From NCBI RefSeq assembly GCF_014649875.1, contig NZ_BMTW01000002.1, positions 496,001 to 560,000 on the forward strand: DNA of 64,000 bases. Direction: 5' to 3'. Under the pieces are notes generated by a model, which saw only the letters and a list, made by a program, of their open reading frames with translations, was not told where the DNA came from and did no database searches. Source of the stretch: Streptomyces rubiginosohelvolus (lineage in GTDB: Bacteria > Actinomycetota > Actinomycetes > Streptomycetales > Streptomycetaceae). Every line of letters begins with the position of its first letter. Positions within the stretch are counted from its first letter, which is position 1. This document shows, in pieces, positions 26,609-35,626 of the stretch. Made by a program: the position numbers and the translations under genes.

Positions 26609-26725
26609 ACGCCCACTGTACGAGGCGGCGCCGACAATCCGCTCCGGCGGACCCCCGCGACCGGCTTCGCCGGCCGGGCCGCCCAAGGGGCGTCGAGGGC
26701 TCGTCGTGCGGGTCCGCCGCGGCCG

Positions 26726-27184
26726 TCAGCGCAGCCGGGCCACGCGCCAGACGGCGAGGGCGACCAGGGCGAGGCCGGTCACGGCGTACAGCGCGATCAC
26801 GCGCCAGTCGGGGCGGTCGCCCGAACCCCGGGAGGGCAGTCCGGGCCAGGTGTGACCCACGCGGCGGGCCGCCATCATGCCCCAGCCGGCCGCGCAGCAG
26901 CTGATCAGGAGCCCCAGCATGGCGACGATGGCGCCGCCGTCACCGAACTCGAAGGCGAGCGGGAAGGCGAACATCAGCGAGCCGACCGCGGCCAGCATGA
27001 CGATGGGGGCAAGCTGCCAGATCCGCAGCTTGCGGGTGGGCCGCAGCTCGACCTCGACCTCGGGGGTCACGTCCTGCTCGTCGGGCCCGTCGGGGCTCAG
27101 CCGTCCCGCGGTCTCCCGCGGTGACGGCACCTCGTGCTCTGTGTCGCGCTGCTCCGTGTCGCGAGGGCCGGCCTCCATCGCCAC
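26726..27184 (-). CDS. Conserved small membrane protein (unknown function)
   Basis: A roughly 152-residue protein that I recognise only as a conserved Streptomyces neighbour of dapF and miaA. The first 55 residues are acidic and proline-rich (cytoplasmic tail). Three membrane segments follow: LAPIVMLAAVGSLMFAFPLA, IVAMLGLLISCCAAGWGMM and VIALYAVTGLALVALAV. I chose GTG 27184 because GGGAGGG precedes it; GTG 27241 in the same frame is an alternative. No catalytic motif is visible. Confidence 0.75.
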   Translation of the reverse strand: MAMEAGPRDTEQRDTEHEVPSPRETAGRLSPDGPDEQDVTPEVEVELRPTRKLRIWQLAPIVMLAAVGSLMFAFPLAFEFGDGGAIVAMLGLLISCCAAGWGMMAARRVGHTWPGLPSRGSGDRPDWRVIALYAVTGLALVALAVWRVARLR

Positions 27185-27285
27185 GCGCCCTCCCAACTCG
27201 GACTCCACTGGTGGATCGATGCTCGATGATGGCACGGTCACGGGCGCCGAATTGACGGGCGGAGCTTCCCGATGCCATCACGTGA

Positions 27286-28224
27286 TCAGGCTGTGACCGC
27301 TCGTTCGACCAACGTCAGTGCCCGGTGCGGGAGTTCCCCCCGGTCATGGTCACCGCCGCCGAGCCACACGACACGCGGGTCGCGACGGAACCACGAATCC
27401 TGACGGCGGGCGAAGCGTTTGGTGGCGCGCACGGTCTCGGCCCGCGCATCGTCCTCGGTGCACTCCCCCGCGAGCGCCGCGAGGATCTGCTGGTAGCCGA
27501 GGGCCCGTGAGGCGGTGAGGCCCTCGCGCAGCCCGGACGCCTCCAGGGCGCGCACCTCGTCCACGAGTCCGGCTTCCCACATCCGGTCGACGCGCAGGGC
27601 GATGCGCTCGTCCAGTTCGGGGCGTTCCACGTCGACGCCGATCTGGACGGCGTCGTAGACCGGTTCGTCGCCGGGGAGGTTGGCGGTGAAGGGCTTGCCG
27701 GTGATCTCGATGACTTCGAGGGCGCGGACGATGCGGCGGCCGTTGCTCGCCAGGATGGACCGGGCGGCCTCCGGGTCGGCGGCGGCCAGCCGTGCGTGCA
27801 GGACGCCGGAGCCGCCCTCGGCCAGCTCCGCTTCGAGGCGGGCGCGCACCTCGGGGTCCGTACCGGGGAACTCCAGGGCGTCGATGGCGCCCTTCACGTA
27901 CAGCCCGGAACCGCCGACCAGGATCGGGGTGCGCCCCTCGGCGAGCAGCCGGTCGATCTCCCGGCGGGCCAGGCGCTGGTACTCGGCGACGCTGGCGGCC
28001 TCGGTGACGTCCCAGATGTCCAGCAGGTGGTGCGGCACGCCGTCGCGCTCGGGGAGCGTCAGCTTCGCCGTGCCGATGTCCATGCCCCGGTAGAGCTGCA
28101 TGGAGTCGGCGTTGATCACCTCGCCGCCGAGCCGCTGGGCGAGAAAGACCCCCAGATCCGATTTTCCGGCCGCTGTGGGGCCTACGACGGTGATGACTCG
28201 GAGGGTGGGGTGGGGAGGGATCAC
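27286..28224 (-). CDS. miaA: tRNA dimethylallyltransferase
   Basis: A 312-residue MiaA, which adds the isopentenyl group to A37 of tRNAs reading UNN codons. The P-loop VVGPTAAGKSDLG is at residues 10-22, followed by INADSMQLYRGMDIGTAK and DERIALRVDRMWEAGLVDEV. The product is the substrate of MiaB, encoded at 29616-31136. The start is GTG 28224, the only start near the family N-terminus; its Shine-Dalgarno sequence is poor. UUA decoding by bldA tRNA depends on this modification in Streptomyces, which links it to development. Confidence 0.95.
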   Translation of the reverse strand: MIPPHPTLRVITVVGPTAAGKSDLGVFLAQRLGGEVINADSMQLYRGMDIGTAKLTLPERDGVPHHLLDIWDVTEAASVAEYQRLARREIDRLLAEGRTPILVGGSGLYVKGAIDALEFPGTDPEVRARLEAELAEGGSGVLHARLAAADPEAARSILASNGRRIVRALEVIEITGKPFTANLPGDEPVYDAVQIGVDVERPELDERIALRVDRMWEAGLVDEVRALEASGLREGLTASRALGYQQILAALAGECTEDDARAETVRATKRFARRQDSWFRRDPRVVWLGGGDHDRGELPHRALTLVERAVTA

Positions 28225-28376
28225 CCGGACAGTGTCCCAAAAATCCGGGCTCTCCCGAACACACCGGGTGGCGCCGTCGGGGGAGTAAAAACGGCAGGAA
28301 CGGAGAGGTGACGGACAATGGGGGCGGGAGAACGTTCCCGCGAAGACAGTCCTCCACACTGCACGGAAGGTGACCC

Positions 28377-28700
28377 ATGGGGTTCCTGGACAACCTGAAG
28401 GCCAAGCTGGGGCCGGCCAAGGAGAAGGTCGGCGACCTCGCGCAGCAGCACGGGGGCAAGATCGAGCAGGGCCTCGACAAGGCCGCGCGCACGGTCGACC
28501 AGAAGACCAAGGGCAAGTACAGCGACAAGATCGATTCGGGTACGCGCAAGGCCAAGGAGGCCGTGGACAAGCTGGGCCAGAAGGACGGCGGCACGCCCGG
28601 AACCCCCGGTGCTCCCGGAACCCCCGGTGCCCCGGGTACGCCCGGGAGCACCCCCGGCAGCCCCGGCAACACGCCTCCTCCGCCGCCGCCCGCGCCCTGA
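28377..28700 (+). CDS. MT0933-like antitoxin-family protein with collagen-like tail
   Basis: A 107-residue basic, lysine/alanine-rich protein. Residues 1-65 match the MT0933/Rv0909-like antitoxin family (MGFLDNLKAKLGPAKEKVGD, then repeated KAK/KAARTVDQK helices). The C-terminus is a GTPGAPGTPGAPGTPG run followed by a polyproline end. Two 18-bp units at 28599-28634 underlie the run. No toxin gene (SRPBCC/MT0934-type) is adjacent, so it is an orphan. It is divergent from miaA. A role as antitoxin is inherited from the family name; a stress or nucleoid-associated role is also possible. Confidence 0.8.
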   Translation: MGFLDNLKAKLGPAKEKVGDLAQQHGGKIEQGLDKAARTVDQKTKGKYSDKIDSGTRKAKEAVDKLGQKDGGTPGTPGAPGTPGAPGTPGSTPGSPGNTPPPPPPAP

Positions 28701-28715
28701 CGCAGCGGTCCTGCC

Positions 28716-28758
28716 CCGGCGGCGGGTCCGGAGCCGAGCGCTCCGGGCCCGCCGCCGG
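28716..28758. terminator. Terminator between antitoxin-family gene and dioxygenase-like gene
   Basis: A 19-bp stem, perfect but for one G-T wobble, begins CCGGCGGCGGGTCCGGAGC and closes a 5-base loop. It lies between convergent genes. Confidence 0.75.
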
Positions 28759-28791
28759 TCTGTTCAGAAGCAGTTCGTCGGGCCGGTCTCT

Positions 28792-29532
28792 TCAGGACCA
28801 GGCTGCGACGGTGTAGCCCACGCCGTAGGGGGCGTCCTCGTACAGCAGCCGTCCGGCGAGCCCGGCGTCCCGCGCGGCACCGGCGAGGAGCTGCCAGGGA
28901 GCCCGGCCGGCCGCCTTGAGCTCGTGGGCGAGCGTGGCGTCGAGCGCGGCGATGGCGTCGAGGTCCGCGGAGCCGAGCGCCTCGGTGGCCCGGGCGTCGA
29001 AGGCGGCGGCCCGGTCGTCGAGGTAGCCGGGGGCCTTGAGGGTGCGGCAGGCGCTGCCGTCGCCCATCACCAGGAGCGCGACCCGGTCGGTGCGTCCGGC
29101 GACGGCGCGGCCGGCCTCCGCGCAGTCCTCCGGGTCCGCGGTCTGCAGGAAGGCGAGCCCTTCCACGGGGGCGCCCGTCCAGCGGGCCCGTTGCAGCAGC
29201 CAGGCGCCCACCGTGAGGGACTGCGGCAGGGGGCGTCCGGCCGTCGTGTCCCCGTCGGCTGCTTGGCCGAGCGTCACGTCGAGGTCCACGCCGACGCCCC
29301 GGAAGGAACCGTGTGCGCCGGGCGGGTAGGGCCCGACGGTCGGGTGCTCGCCCGGCTCGGACGGCTCGTCGCCGGCCCCCACGACGACCAGCAGGTCCGG
29401 TCGCGCGGCGGCGAGCACGCCCACGGCGTCGAGGCACGCGTCACGCGCGGCGTCGAGCTCGGGGGCGGCCCCGGCGGCGACCTCGGGCACCAGGAGCGGC
29501 GGACAGGGGCAGACGGCGGCGGCGACAAGCAT
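28792..29532 (-). CDS. Class III extradiol dioxygenase subunit B-like domain protein
   Basis: A 246-residue protein with the LigB/class III extradiol dioxygenase fold (VAAAVCPCPPLLVPEVAAG at the N-terminus, VALLVMGDGSACRTL in the middle). The usual pair of metal-binding histidines near the N-terminus is not evident; CPCPPLL replaces it, so catalysis is doubtful. It is conserved next to miaB in Streptomyces. Function unknown. Confidence 0.82.
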   Translation of the reverse strand: MLVAAAVCPCPPLLVPEVAAGAAPELDAARDACLDAVGVLAAARPDLLVVVGAGDEPSEPGEHPTVGPYPPGAHGSFRGVGVDLDVTLGQAADGDTTAGRPLPQSLTVGAWLLQRARWTGAPVEGLAFLQTADPEDCAEAGRAVAGRTDRVALLVMGDGSACRTLKAPGYLDDRAAAFDARATEALGSADLDAIAALDATLAHELKAAGRAPWQLLAGAARDAGLAGRLLYEDAPYGVGYTVAAWS

Positions 29533-29582
29533 GCCGGTCAGCGTACTTGCCGGGGGCCGTGGGCCGGCCGGCCGCGTACGGG

Positions 29583-29602
29583 CCGGGGGGCCGGCCCCCC
29601 GG
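29583..29602. terminator. Perfect G/C palindrome downstream of miaB
   Basis: The 20-bp palindrome CCGGGGGGCCGGCCCCCCGG lies 13 bp after the miaB stop. It may act as a miaB terminator, though it lies between two genes on the same strand. Confidence 0.5.
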
Positions 29603-29615
29603 CGCCCCCGGGCCC

Positions 29616-31136
29616 TCAGCCGATGCCGCAGGCCGGGGCCGCGGCGGCCGGGAGCGGGTCCGGGGCGCCGATGCCGGGGAGGCCCAGCATCACTCCGGCG
29701 GGCTTCGCGGCGGCCTCGGTGGTGCGCTTCTCCCAGGCGTCGCCCGCACGGGTGGACCGTACGGCGAGCGGCGTGCCCTCGGCGAGCAGGTGGTGCGGGG
29801 CGGCGTAGGTGATCTCGACGGTCACCACGTCACCCGGGCGCACGGCCTTCTCGGGCTGCGTGAAGTGGACCAGGCGGTTGTCGGGCGCGCGGCCGGAGAG
29901 GCGCTGGGTGGCGCCGTCCTTGCGGCCCTCGCCCTCGGCGACCATGACGTCCAGGGTGCGGCCGACCTGCTTCTTGTTCTCGTCCCAGGAGATCTGCTCC
30001 TGGAGGGCGGACAAGCGCATGTACCGCTCCTGGACGACCTCCTTGGGGATCTGGCCGTCCATGTCGGCGGCCGGGGTCCCGGGGCGCTTGGAGTACTGGA
30101 AGGTGAACGCGTTGGCGAACCGCGCCTCGCGGACGGCGTGCATCGTCTGTTCGAAGTCCTCCTCGGTCTCGCCGGGGAAGCCCACGATGATGTCCGTGGA
30201 GATGGCGGCGTCCGGCATTGCGGCGCGGACCTTCTCGATGATCCCGAGGAAGCGTTCCTGGCGGTAGGAACGGCGCATCGCCTTGAGGATCGTGTCCGAA
30301 CCGGACTGCATCGGCATGTGGAGCTGCGGCATCACGTTGGGCGTCTCGGCCATGGCGGCGATGACGTCGTCGGTGAAGTCGCGGGGGTGCGGCGAGGTGA
30401 AGCGGACGCGCTCCAGGCCCTCGATCTTTCCGCAGGCACGCAGCAGCTTGGAGAAGGCCTCGCGGTCGCCGATGTCGGAGCCGTACGCGTTGACGTTCTG
30501 GCCGAGCAGGGTGATCTCGGAGACGCCCTCGGCGACCAGCGCCTCGATCTCGGCCAGGATGTCGCCGGTGCGGCGGTCCTTCTCCTTGCCGCGCAGCGCG
30601 GGGACGATGCAGAAGGTGCAGGTGTTGTTGCAGCCGACCGAGATGGAGACCCACGCGGCGTAGGCGGACTCGCGGCGGGTGGGGAGCGTGGAGGGGAAGG
30701 CCTCCAGGGACTCGGCGATCTCGATCTGCGCCTCTTCCTGGATGCGGGCGCGCTCCAGGAGGACCGGCAGCTTGCCGATGTTGTGGGTGCCGAAGACGAC
30801 GTCGACCCAGGGGGCCCGCTTGACGATGGTGTCGCGGTCCTTCTGCGCGAGACAGCCGCCGACGGCGATCTGCATCCCCGGGCGTTTGGTCTTCATCGGC
30901 GCGAGGCGGCCGAGGTTCCCGTACAGCTTGTTGTCGGCGTTCTCCCGCACCGCGCAGGTGTTGAAGACGACGACGTCGGCGTCGCCGTCGGAGCCTTCGG
31001 GGGCGCGGACGTAACCGGCGCCCTCCAGGAGACCCGACAGCCGTTCGGAGTCGTGGACGTTCATCTGGCACCCGTAGGTGCGCACCTCGTAGCTCTTCTG
31101 GACGTCCACTGCTTCGCTCCGGTTGCCGCTGCTCAT
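29616..31136 (-). CDS. miaB: tRNA-2-methylthio-N6-dimethylallyladenosine synthase
   Basis: A 506-residue radical-SAM methylthiotransferase acting on i6A37 of tRNA. The N-terminal UPF0004 cluster cysteines are in [16 protein letters not shown] and GGCLAQK. The radical-SAM cluster is [19 protein letters not shown] domain follows ([15 protein letters not shown]). It acts after MiaA. About 45 extra residues at the C-terminus (alanine- and proline-rich, ending APACGIG) go beyond the TRAM domain. RimO at 60611 is its paralogue. Confidence 0.96.
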   Translation of the reverse strand: MSSGNRSEAVDVQKSYEVRTYGCQMNVHDSERLSGLLEGAGYVRAPEGSDGDADVVVFNTCAVRENADNKLYGNLGRLAPMKTKRPGMQIAVGGCLAQKDRDTIVKRAPWVDVVFGTHNIGKLPVLLERARIQEEAQIEIAESLEAFPSTLPTRRESAYAAWVSISVGCNNTCTFCIVPALRGKEKDRRTGDILAEIEALVAEGVSEITLLGQNVNAYGSDIGDREAFSKLLRACGKIEGLERVRFTSPHPRDFTDDVIAAMAETPNVMPQLHMPMQSGSDTILKAMRRSYRQERFLGIIEKVRAAMPDAAISTDIIVGFPGETEEDFEQTMHAVREARFANAFTFQYSKRPGTPAADMDGQIPKEVVQERYMRLSALQEQISWDENKKQVGRTLDVMVAEGEGRKDGATQRLSGRAPDNRLVHFTQPEKAVRPGDVVTVEITYAAPHHLLAEGTPLAVRSTRAGDAWEKRTTEAAAKPAGVMLGLPGIGAPDPLPAAAAPACGIG

Positions 31137-31273
31137 GGGACAAGGGTAGGCGGTTGCCGGGCGGCGCCCCTCCTGCCCCGTGCCCGGCCCCTCTCCTCTC
31201 CCCCGCCGACTGTGGGGCGGGCCTCATGGGCGAGCCTGGCCAGGGGGGCGGGTGAGCTGGCAGGATCGCGCGC

Positions 31274-32275
31274 ATGCACCACGCTCTGTCCCGATTCGGC
31301 CGCCGGCGCACCCTGCAGACGGGCGCCGTCCTCGCGGTCGTGCTCGGGCTGCTCGCGTGGTGGCTGCAGCCCCGGGGGGACGAGGGGGACCCGAGCGGTC
31401 CGCTCACCTTCTCCACCGGGGTGCCCAGCGGCGTCTACCAGCGGTACGGGGAGCGGCTGGAGGACGCGCTCGCCAAGGACATGCCGGAGGTGGCCATACG
31501 GCTGCGGACCAGCGAGGGGTCGCAGCAGAACCTCGCGCGGGTGGCGACGGGCGAGGCCGACTTCACCATCGCGACGGCCGACGCCGTGGCCACCTATCTG
31601 CGCGACGGCCGGCAGGGGGCCCAGCGGCTGCGCGGCTGCGTCCGGCTGTACGACGACTACGTCCAGCTGGTCGTCCCCCGCGACTCCGACATCCGCAGCG
31701 CCTCCGACCTGCGGGGCAAGCGGGTCGGCGTCGGCCAGGAGGGTTCCGGGGTGCGGCTGGTGGCGGACCGGCTACTGAAGGCGGCGGGGCTCGATCCGGC
31801 CGACGACATCACCCCGGTGCCGGTGGGCATCGACACGATGCCCGTACGGCTGACGCAGGGGCAGCTGGACGCCTTCTTCTGGTCGGGCGGGCTGCCGACC
31901 GCCGCCGTGCAGGAGCTGTCGGAGCGCTTCGACGTCCGGCTGGTGCCGCTGGAGGCCGACCTGGTCGCGAAGCTGCAGGCGGCGACCGGTCCCACCCGTT
32001 TCTACCGGTCGGCCATGATGCCCGCCGACGCCTATCCGGAGGCCCAGCAGGGCCAGTCGGTGCCCACGGTCGCCGTCGCCAACCTGCTCGTCACGACCGA
32101 CCGTACGGACGCGGCCATGACCGAGGCCTTCACCCGGACGGTGATCAACAGCCGGGACCGGATCGGCCGTGAGGTCCACGCGGCGCAGCTCGTGGATCTG
32201 CGGACGGCGATCTACACGGATCCGCTGGACGTGCACGAAGGCGCCAAGGACTACTACCGCTCGGTGAAGCCCTGA
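31274..32275 (+). CDS. TAXI family TRAP-type solute-binding protein
   Basis: A 333-residue extracytoplasmic binding protein of the TAXI family. An N-terminal membrane anchor (TGAVLAVVLGLLAWWL) is followed by the mature domain LTFSTGVPSGVYQRYGERLE. ADFTIATADAV and KRVGVGQEGSGVRLVADRLL complete the signature. No TRAP permease gene is nearby. It ends 36 bp from the convergent gluK, so it may present glutamate or a related anion to the kinase; Thermus TAXI proteins bind glutamate. A CAGGAT hexamer seven bases before the ATG suggests a leaderless start. Confidence 0.88.
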   Translation: MHHALSRFGRRRTLQTGAVLAVVLGLLAWWLQPRGDEGDPSGPLTFSTGVPSGVYQRYGERLEDALAKDMPEVAIRLRTSEGSQQNLARVATGEADFTIATADAVATYLRDGRQGAQRLRGCVRLYDDYVQLVVPRDSDIRSASDLRGKRVGVGQEGSGVRLVADRLLKAAGLDPADDITPVPVGIDTMPVRLTQGQLDAFFWSGGLPTAAVQELSERFDVRLVPLEADLVAKLQAATGPTRFYRSAMMPADAYPEAQQGQSVPTVAVANLLVTTDRTDAAMTEAFTRTVINSRDRIGREVHAAQLVDLRTAIYTDPLDVHEGAKDYYRSVKP

Positions 32276-32311
32276 CCCCTCCTAGGACGCGCGGCCCGGC
32301 TCTTTCCCGGC

Positions 32312-33706
32312 TCAGCCGCCCGGCCGTTCGCGGGGCAGCGAGACGGTGACCCGCAGGCCGTGCGGTGGGTGGTGCTCGTACGCGATCGAGCCGCCGCCCG
32401 CCGCGAGCAGCACCCGGGAGATGGAGAGGCCCAGCCCCGAGCCGCTGACGTTCTGGTGGCGGGTGCTGCGCCAGAAGCGGTCCCCGACGCGTTCCAGCTC
32501 CGCTTCGGTGAGGCCGGGGCCCCGGTCGGCGACCACGACGGTCGTCGTTCGGGTTCCGGCGGCGACGGTGACGGTGACGTCCTCGCCGGCCGGGGTGAAC
32601 TTCAGGGCGTTGTCGATCACCGCGTCCAGGGCGCTGGAGAGCGCCACGGGGTCGGCCCAGGCGGTGGCCGCCGGGGCGCCTTCCAGAGTGAGCCGCACGC
32701 CCTCCCGGTCCGCCATCGGGCGCCAGGACGCGACCCGCTCGGCGGTGAGCGGGACGATGTCGATCAGCTGGAGGTCCGCCTCGGCGTGCTCGGCCAGCGC
32801 GAGGTCCAGGAGGTCGTCGAGGACCCGGGCCAGCCGCTTGCCCTCGGTGCGCACGGCCGCGATCTCCTCGCTGTCCTCGGGCAGCTCCAGGGCGAGGAGC
32901 TCGATGCGCAGGAGCAGGGCGGCGAGCGGGTTGCGCAGCTGGTGCGAGGCGTCGGCGACGAAGGCGCGCTGCTGCTCCAGCACGTCCTCGACGTTGTCCG
33001 CCATCTCGTTGAAGGAGCGGGCCAGGTGCCGGAGCTCCGGCGGCCCGGCGGACGCGGCGACGCGGGAGCGCATGCGGCCCCCGGCGATGTCACGGGTGGC
33101 CGCGTCCAAGGTCCGTACGGGCAGCAGGACCCAGCCGGTGAGCCGGACCGCCGCGGCAACCGCCACCAGCAGGGCCAGTGCCTCGCCGAGGCCGATGAGC
33201 AGCCAGGTCCGCAGGATCCGGGACCGCATCTCGCCGGTGGGCGAGTCGATGACGACCACGGCGACCACGTCGCCGTCGCGCACCACGGGCGAGGCGACGA
33301 CGACGCGCCCGTTCTGCCAGGGCCAGACCTGCGGCGGATCGTGCGAGCGGCGGCCGAGCAGCGCCTCGTCGAAGGCCGTGCGCCCCTCCCCCTCGGCGGG
33401 CAGGGCCCAGGAACCGGGCGCCTTGGCCAGGGCCCGGTCGTCCTGGAAGAAGACGCCGGCGCGGATGTCGTACACCGAGGCGTAGACCTCCAGGTCGGTC
33501 TGGAGGGTGCGGCGGCGCTCCTCGCTGTCCGGGGAGGTGTCAGTGATGGCCTGGGCGAGGGCGGCGAACCGCGCGGTGTCGTCGATCCGATCGATGACCA
33601 GGCGCTGCTGCTCGGCGGCGGCCACGCTGATCGCGAGCGGGAAGCCGAGGGTGACCAGGACTGCGGCCATCAGGACGATGAGCAGCGGGAGCAGGCGGGA
33701 GCGCAC
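32312..33706 (-). CDS. gluK: Sensor histidine kinase GluK-like
   Basis: A 464-residue membrane histidine kinase. TM1 is at residues 7-29, followed by an extracytoplasmic loop of about 135 residues (31-165) and TM2 at 167-187. HAMP follows from 190, and the H-box ADASHQLRNPL has His255. N, G1 and G2 boxes are DNALKF, DRGPGL and GSGLGL. Location and orientation relative to gluABCD match the GluR-GluK system of S. coelicolor, which senses extracellular glutamate. GTG 33706 starts the protein, 21 bp after gluR. Confidence 0.92.
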   Translation of the reverse strand: MRSRLLPLLIVLMAAVLVTLGFPLAISVAAAEQQRLVIDRIDDTARFAALAQAITDTSPDSEERRRTLQTDLEVYASVYDIRAGVFFQDDRALAKAPGSWALPAEGEGRTAFDEALLGRRSHDPPQVWPWQNGRVVVASPVVRDGDVVAVVVIDSPTGEMRSRILRTWLLIGLGEALALLVAVAAAVRLTGWVLLPVRTLDAATRDIAGGRMRSRVAASAGPPELRHLARSFNEMADNVEDVLEQQRAFVADASHQLRNPLAALLLRIELLALELPEDSEEIAAVRTEGKRLARVLDDLLDLALAEHAEADLQLIDIVPLTAERVASWRPMADREGVRLTLEGAPAATAWADPVALSSALDAVIDNALKFTPAGEDVTVTVAAGTRTTTVVVADRGPGLTEAELERVGDRFWRSTRHQNVSGSGLGLSISRVLLAAGGGSIAYEHHPPHGLRVTVSLPRERPGG

Positions 33707-33727
33707 CGGGGAAACGTACCCGTTCGG

Positions 33728-34420
33728 TTACGCGGACGGCGCGACGAGCCGGTAGCCGACGCCCCGCACGGTCTCGATCAGGGTGGGCAGCCGCAGCTTG
33801 GAGCGCAGGGAGGCGACGTGGACCTCCAGGGTGCGTCCGGTCCCCTCCCAGCTGGTGCGCCAGACCTCGCTGATGATCTGCTCGCGGCGGAAGACGACGC
33901 CGGGGCGCTGGGCTAGGAGGGCCAGCAGGTCGAACTCCTTGCGGGTGAGCTGGACTTCCTCGCCGTCGACGCTGACCCGGCGGGTCGGCAGCTCGATGGC
34001 GACCGGTCCGAGGCGCAGGGCGGCGACCGGGGTCGGGGCGGTGTCCTCGGCTCCGGAGGTGCGCCGGGCGACCGCGTGGATACGGGCGAGCAGCTCGCCG
34101 GTGTCGTACGGCTTGGTGACGTAGTCGTCGGCGCCGAGGTTGAGGCCGTGGATGCGCGAGCGCACGTCGGCGCGGGCGGTGACCATGATCACGGGGGTCG
34201 CGGTGCGCTTGCGGATCTTGCCGCACACCTCGTAGCCGTCCTGGTCGGGCAGGCCGAGGTCGAGGAGGATCACCCCGAAGGGCTCCTTCTCCGCGGGCAG
34301 CAGCGCGCGGAGGGCCTCCTCGCCGTTGCGGGCGTGCACGACCTGGAACCCGTGCCGGGCGAGCACGGCGGACAGGGCCGCCGCGACATGGTCGTCGTCC
34401 TCGACGAGCAGCAGTCTCAT
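33728..34420 (-). CDS. gluR: OmpR-family response regulator GluR-like
   Basis: A 230-residue response regulator. The receiver domain has Asp8-Asp9, phospho-acceptor Asp54 (LLDLGLPD), the threonine of MVTAR and Lys in YVTKPYD. The DNA-binding winged helix ends [12 protein letters not shown] 34420 was chosen over an upstream start because GGAGGGCC precedes it and family homology starts at MRLLLVEDD. It is divergent from gluABCD and co-transcribed with gluK. By analogy with S. coelicolor it activates gluABCD in response to glutamate. Confidence 0.93.
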   Translation of the reverse strand: MRLLLVEDDDHVAAALSAVLARHGFQVVHARNGEEALRALLPAEKEPFGVILLDLGLPDQDGYEVCGKIRKRTATPVIMVTARADVRSRIHGLNLGADDYVTKPYDTGELLARIHAVARRTSGAEDTAPTPVAALRLGPVAIELPTRRVSVDGEEVQLTRKEFDLLALLAQRPGVVFRREQIISEVWRTSWEGTGRTLEVHVASLRSKLRLPTLIETVRGVGYRLVAPSA

Positions 34421-34741
34421 GGCCCTCCTCTCCGTCTCTCCCGGGGCCGTCCGGCTCCTCGGGCTCATACGTGCAACCGTTGCACGGTGTCACCGCGTGT
34501 TATCCCGCGTTTCACCCTGCTTGATCCGGAAGACCCTTGCCGTGATCTTCCGTTCATCGACGCTTCGCGTCGACCTCGCTCAAGGCATCCACGCCGATGA
34601 ACGGCACACCAGTCAAGAGCCTGCCGGTTACAGCAGGGTTTCCGTTATGCACCCGGTACGCCCCGGGGCGGCGCGGGGCGTCCTGTTCACACGGAGTGTC
34701 CGGTTGCCGCCGGATCGTTATGCTCAATTTCCGCTCAGATG

Positions 34742-34769
34742 TAATGACGTTGGTCGCACTGCGTCATTA
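34742..34769. promoter_or_regulatory. Inverted repeat upstream of gluA, candidate GluR operator
   Basis: TAATGACG at 34742-34749 and its exact complement CGTCATTA at 34762-34769 flank a 12-base spacer. It lies in the relatively AT-rich part of the 388-bp gluR-gluA gap, 40-67 bp before gluA. The rest of the gap holds no ORF that I can support. Confidence 0.6.
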
Positions 34770-34808
34770 GTGTCCTTCTTCAACCGAGGAGGACGGAGCA
34801 AGAAGCCG

Positions 34809-35594
34809 ATGAGCGGAGTTTCAGTGACCAAGGACGCCGAGGATGCCGCGCCCGCGGCGAACGACCTGGTCGTACTGAGCAACGTCAACAAGCACTTCGG
34901 CGCGCTGCATGTGCTCCAGGACATCGACCTGACCATCGCCCGGGGCGAGGTCGTGGTCGTCATCGGGCCTTCCGGGTCCGGCAAGTCCACGCTGTGCCGC
35001 ACGATCAACCGCTTGGAGACGGTCGATTCGGGAGACATCTCGATCGACGGCAAGCCCCTGCCCCAGGAGGGCAAGGAGCTGGCCAGGCTGCGTGCCGACG
35101 TGGGCATGGTCTTCCAGTCGTTCAATCTCTTCGCACACAAGACGGTGCTGGAGAACGTCATGCTGGGCCAGATCAAGGTCCGCAAGGCCGACAAGAAGGC
35201 CGCGGAGGAGAAGGCCCGGACCCTGCTCGACCGGGTGGGCGTCGGCGTACAGGCCGACAAGTACCCGGCGCAGCTCTCCGGTGGCCAGCAGCAGCGCGTC
35301 GCGATCGCACGGGCGTTGGCGATGGACCCGAAGGTCATGCTCTTCGACGAGCCCACGTCGGCGCTCGACCCGGAGATGATCAACGAGGTCCTCGAAGTCA
35401 TGCAGCAGCTGGCCAGGGACGGGATGACGATGATCGTCGTCACCCACGAGATGGGCTTCGCCCGGTCCGCCGCCAACCGCGTCGTGTTCATGGCGGACGG
35501 GAAGATCGTCGAAGAGGCGGCGCCCGACCAGTTCTTCAGCAATCCGCGCAGCGACCGGGCCAAGGACTTCCTGTCGAAGATCCTTCACCACTGA
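34809..35594 (+). CDS. gluA: Glutamate ABC transporter ATP-binding protein
   Basis: A 261-residue ABC ATPase. Walker A is GPSGSGKST, the signature motif is [16 protein letters not shown], Walker B is [15 protein letters not shown] and the H-loop is VTHEMG. It matches the polar amino-acid (PAAT/GltL) class and is the first gene of gluABCD. Starts at ATG 34809 or GTG 34824 are both possible; the GTG has GGAG five bases upstream, the ATG has a more distant GGAG. Confidence 0.95.
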   Translation: MSGVSVTKDAEDAAPAANDLVVLSNVNKHFGALHVLQDIDLTIARGEVVVVIGPSGSGKSTLCRTINRLETVDSGDISIDGKPLPQEGKELARLRADVGMVFQSFNLFAHKTVLENVMLGQIKVRKADKKAAEEKARTLLDRVGVGVQADKYPAQLSGGQQQRVAIARALAMDPKVMLFDEPTSALDPEMINEVLEVMQQLARDGMTMIVVTHEMGFARSAANRVVFMADGKIVEEAAPDQFFSNPRSDRAKDFLSKILHH

Positions 35595-35626
35595 CGACAA
35601 CGACCCACGACCTAAGGATTGTTCAC

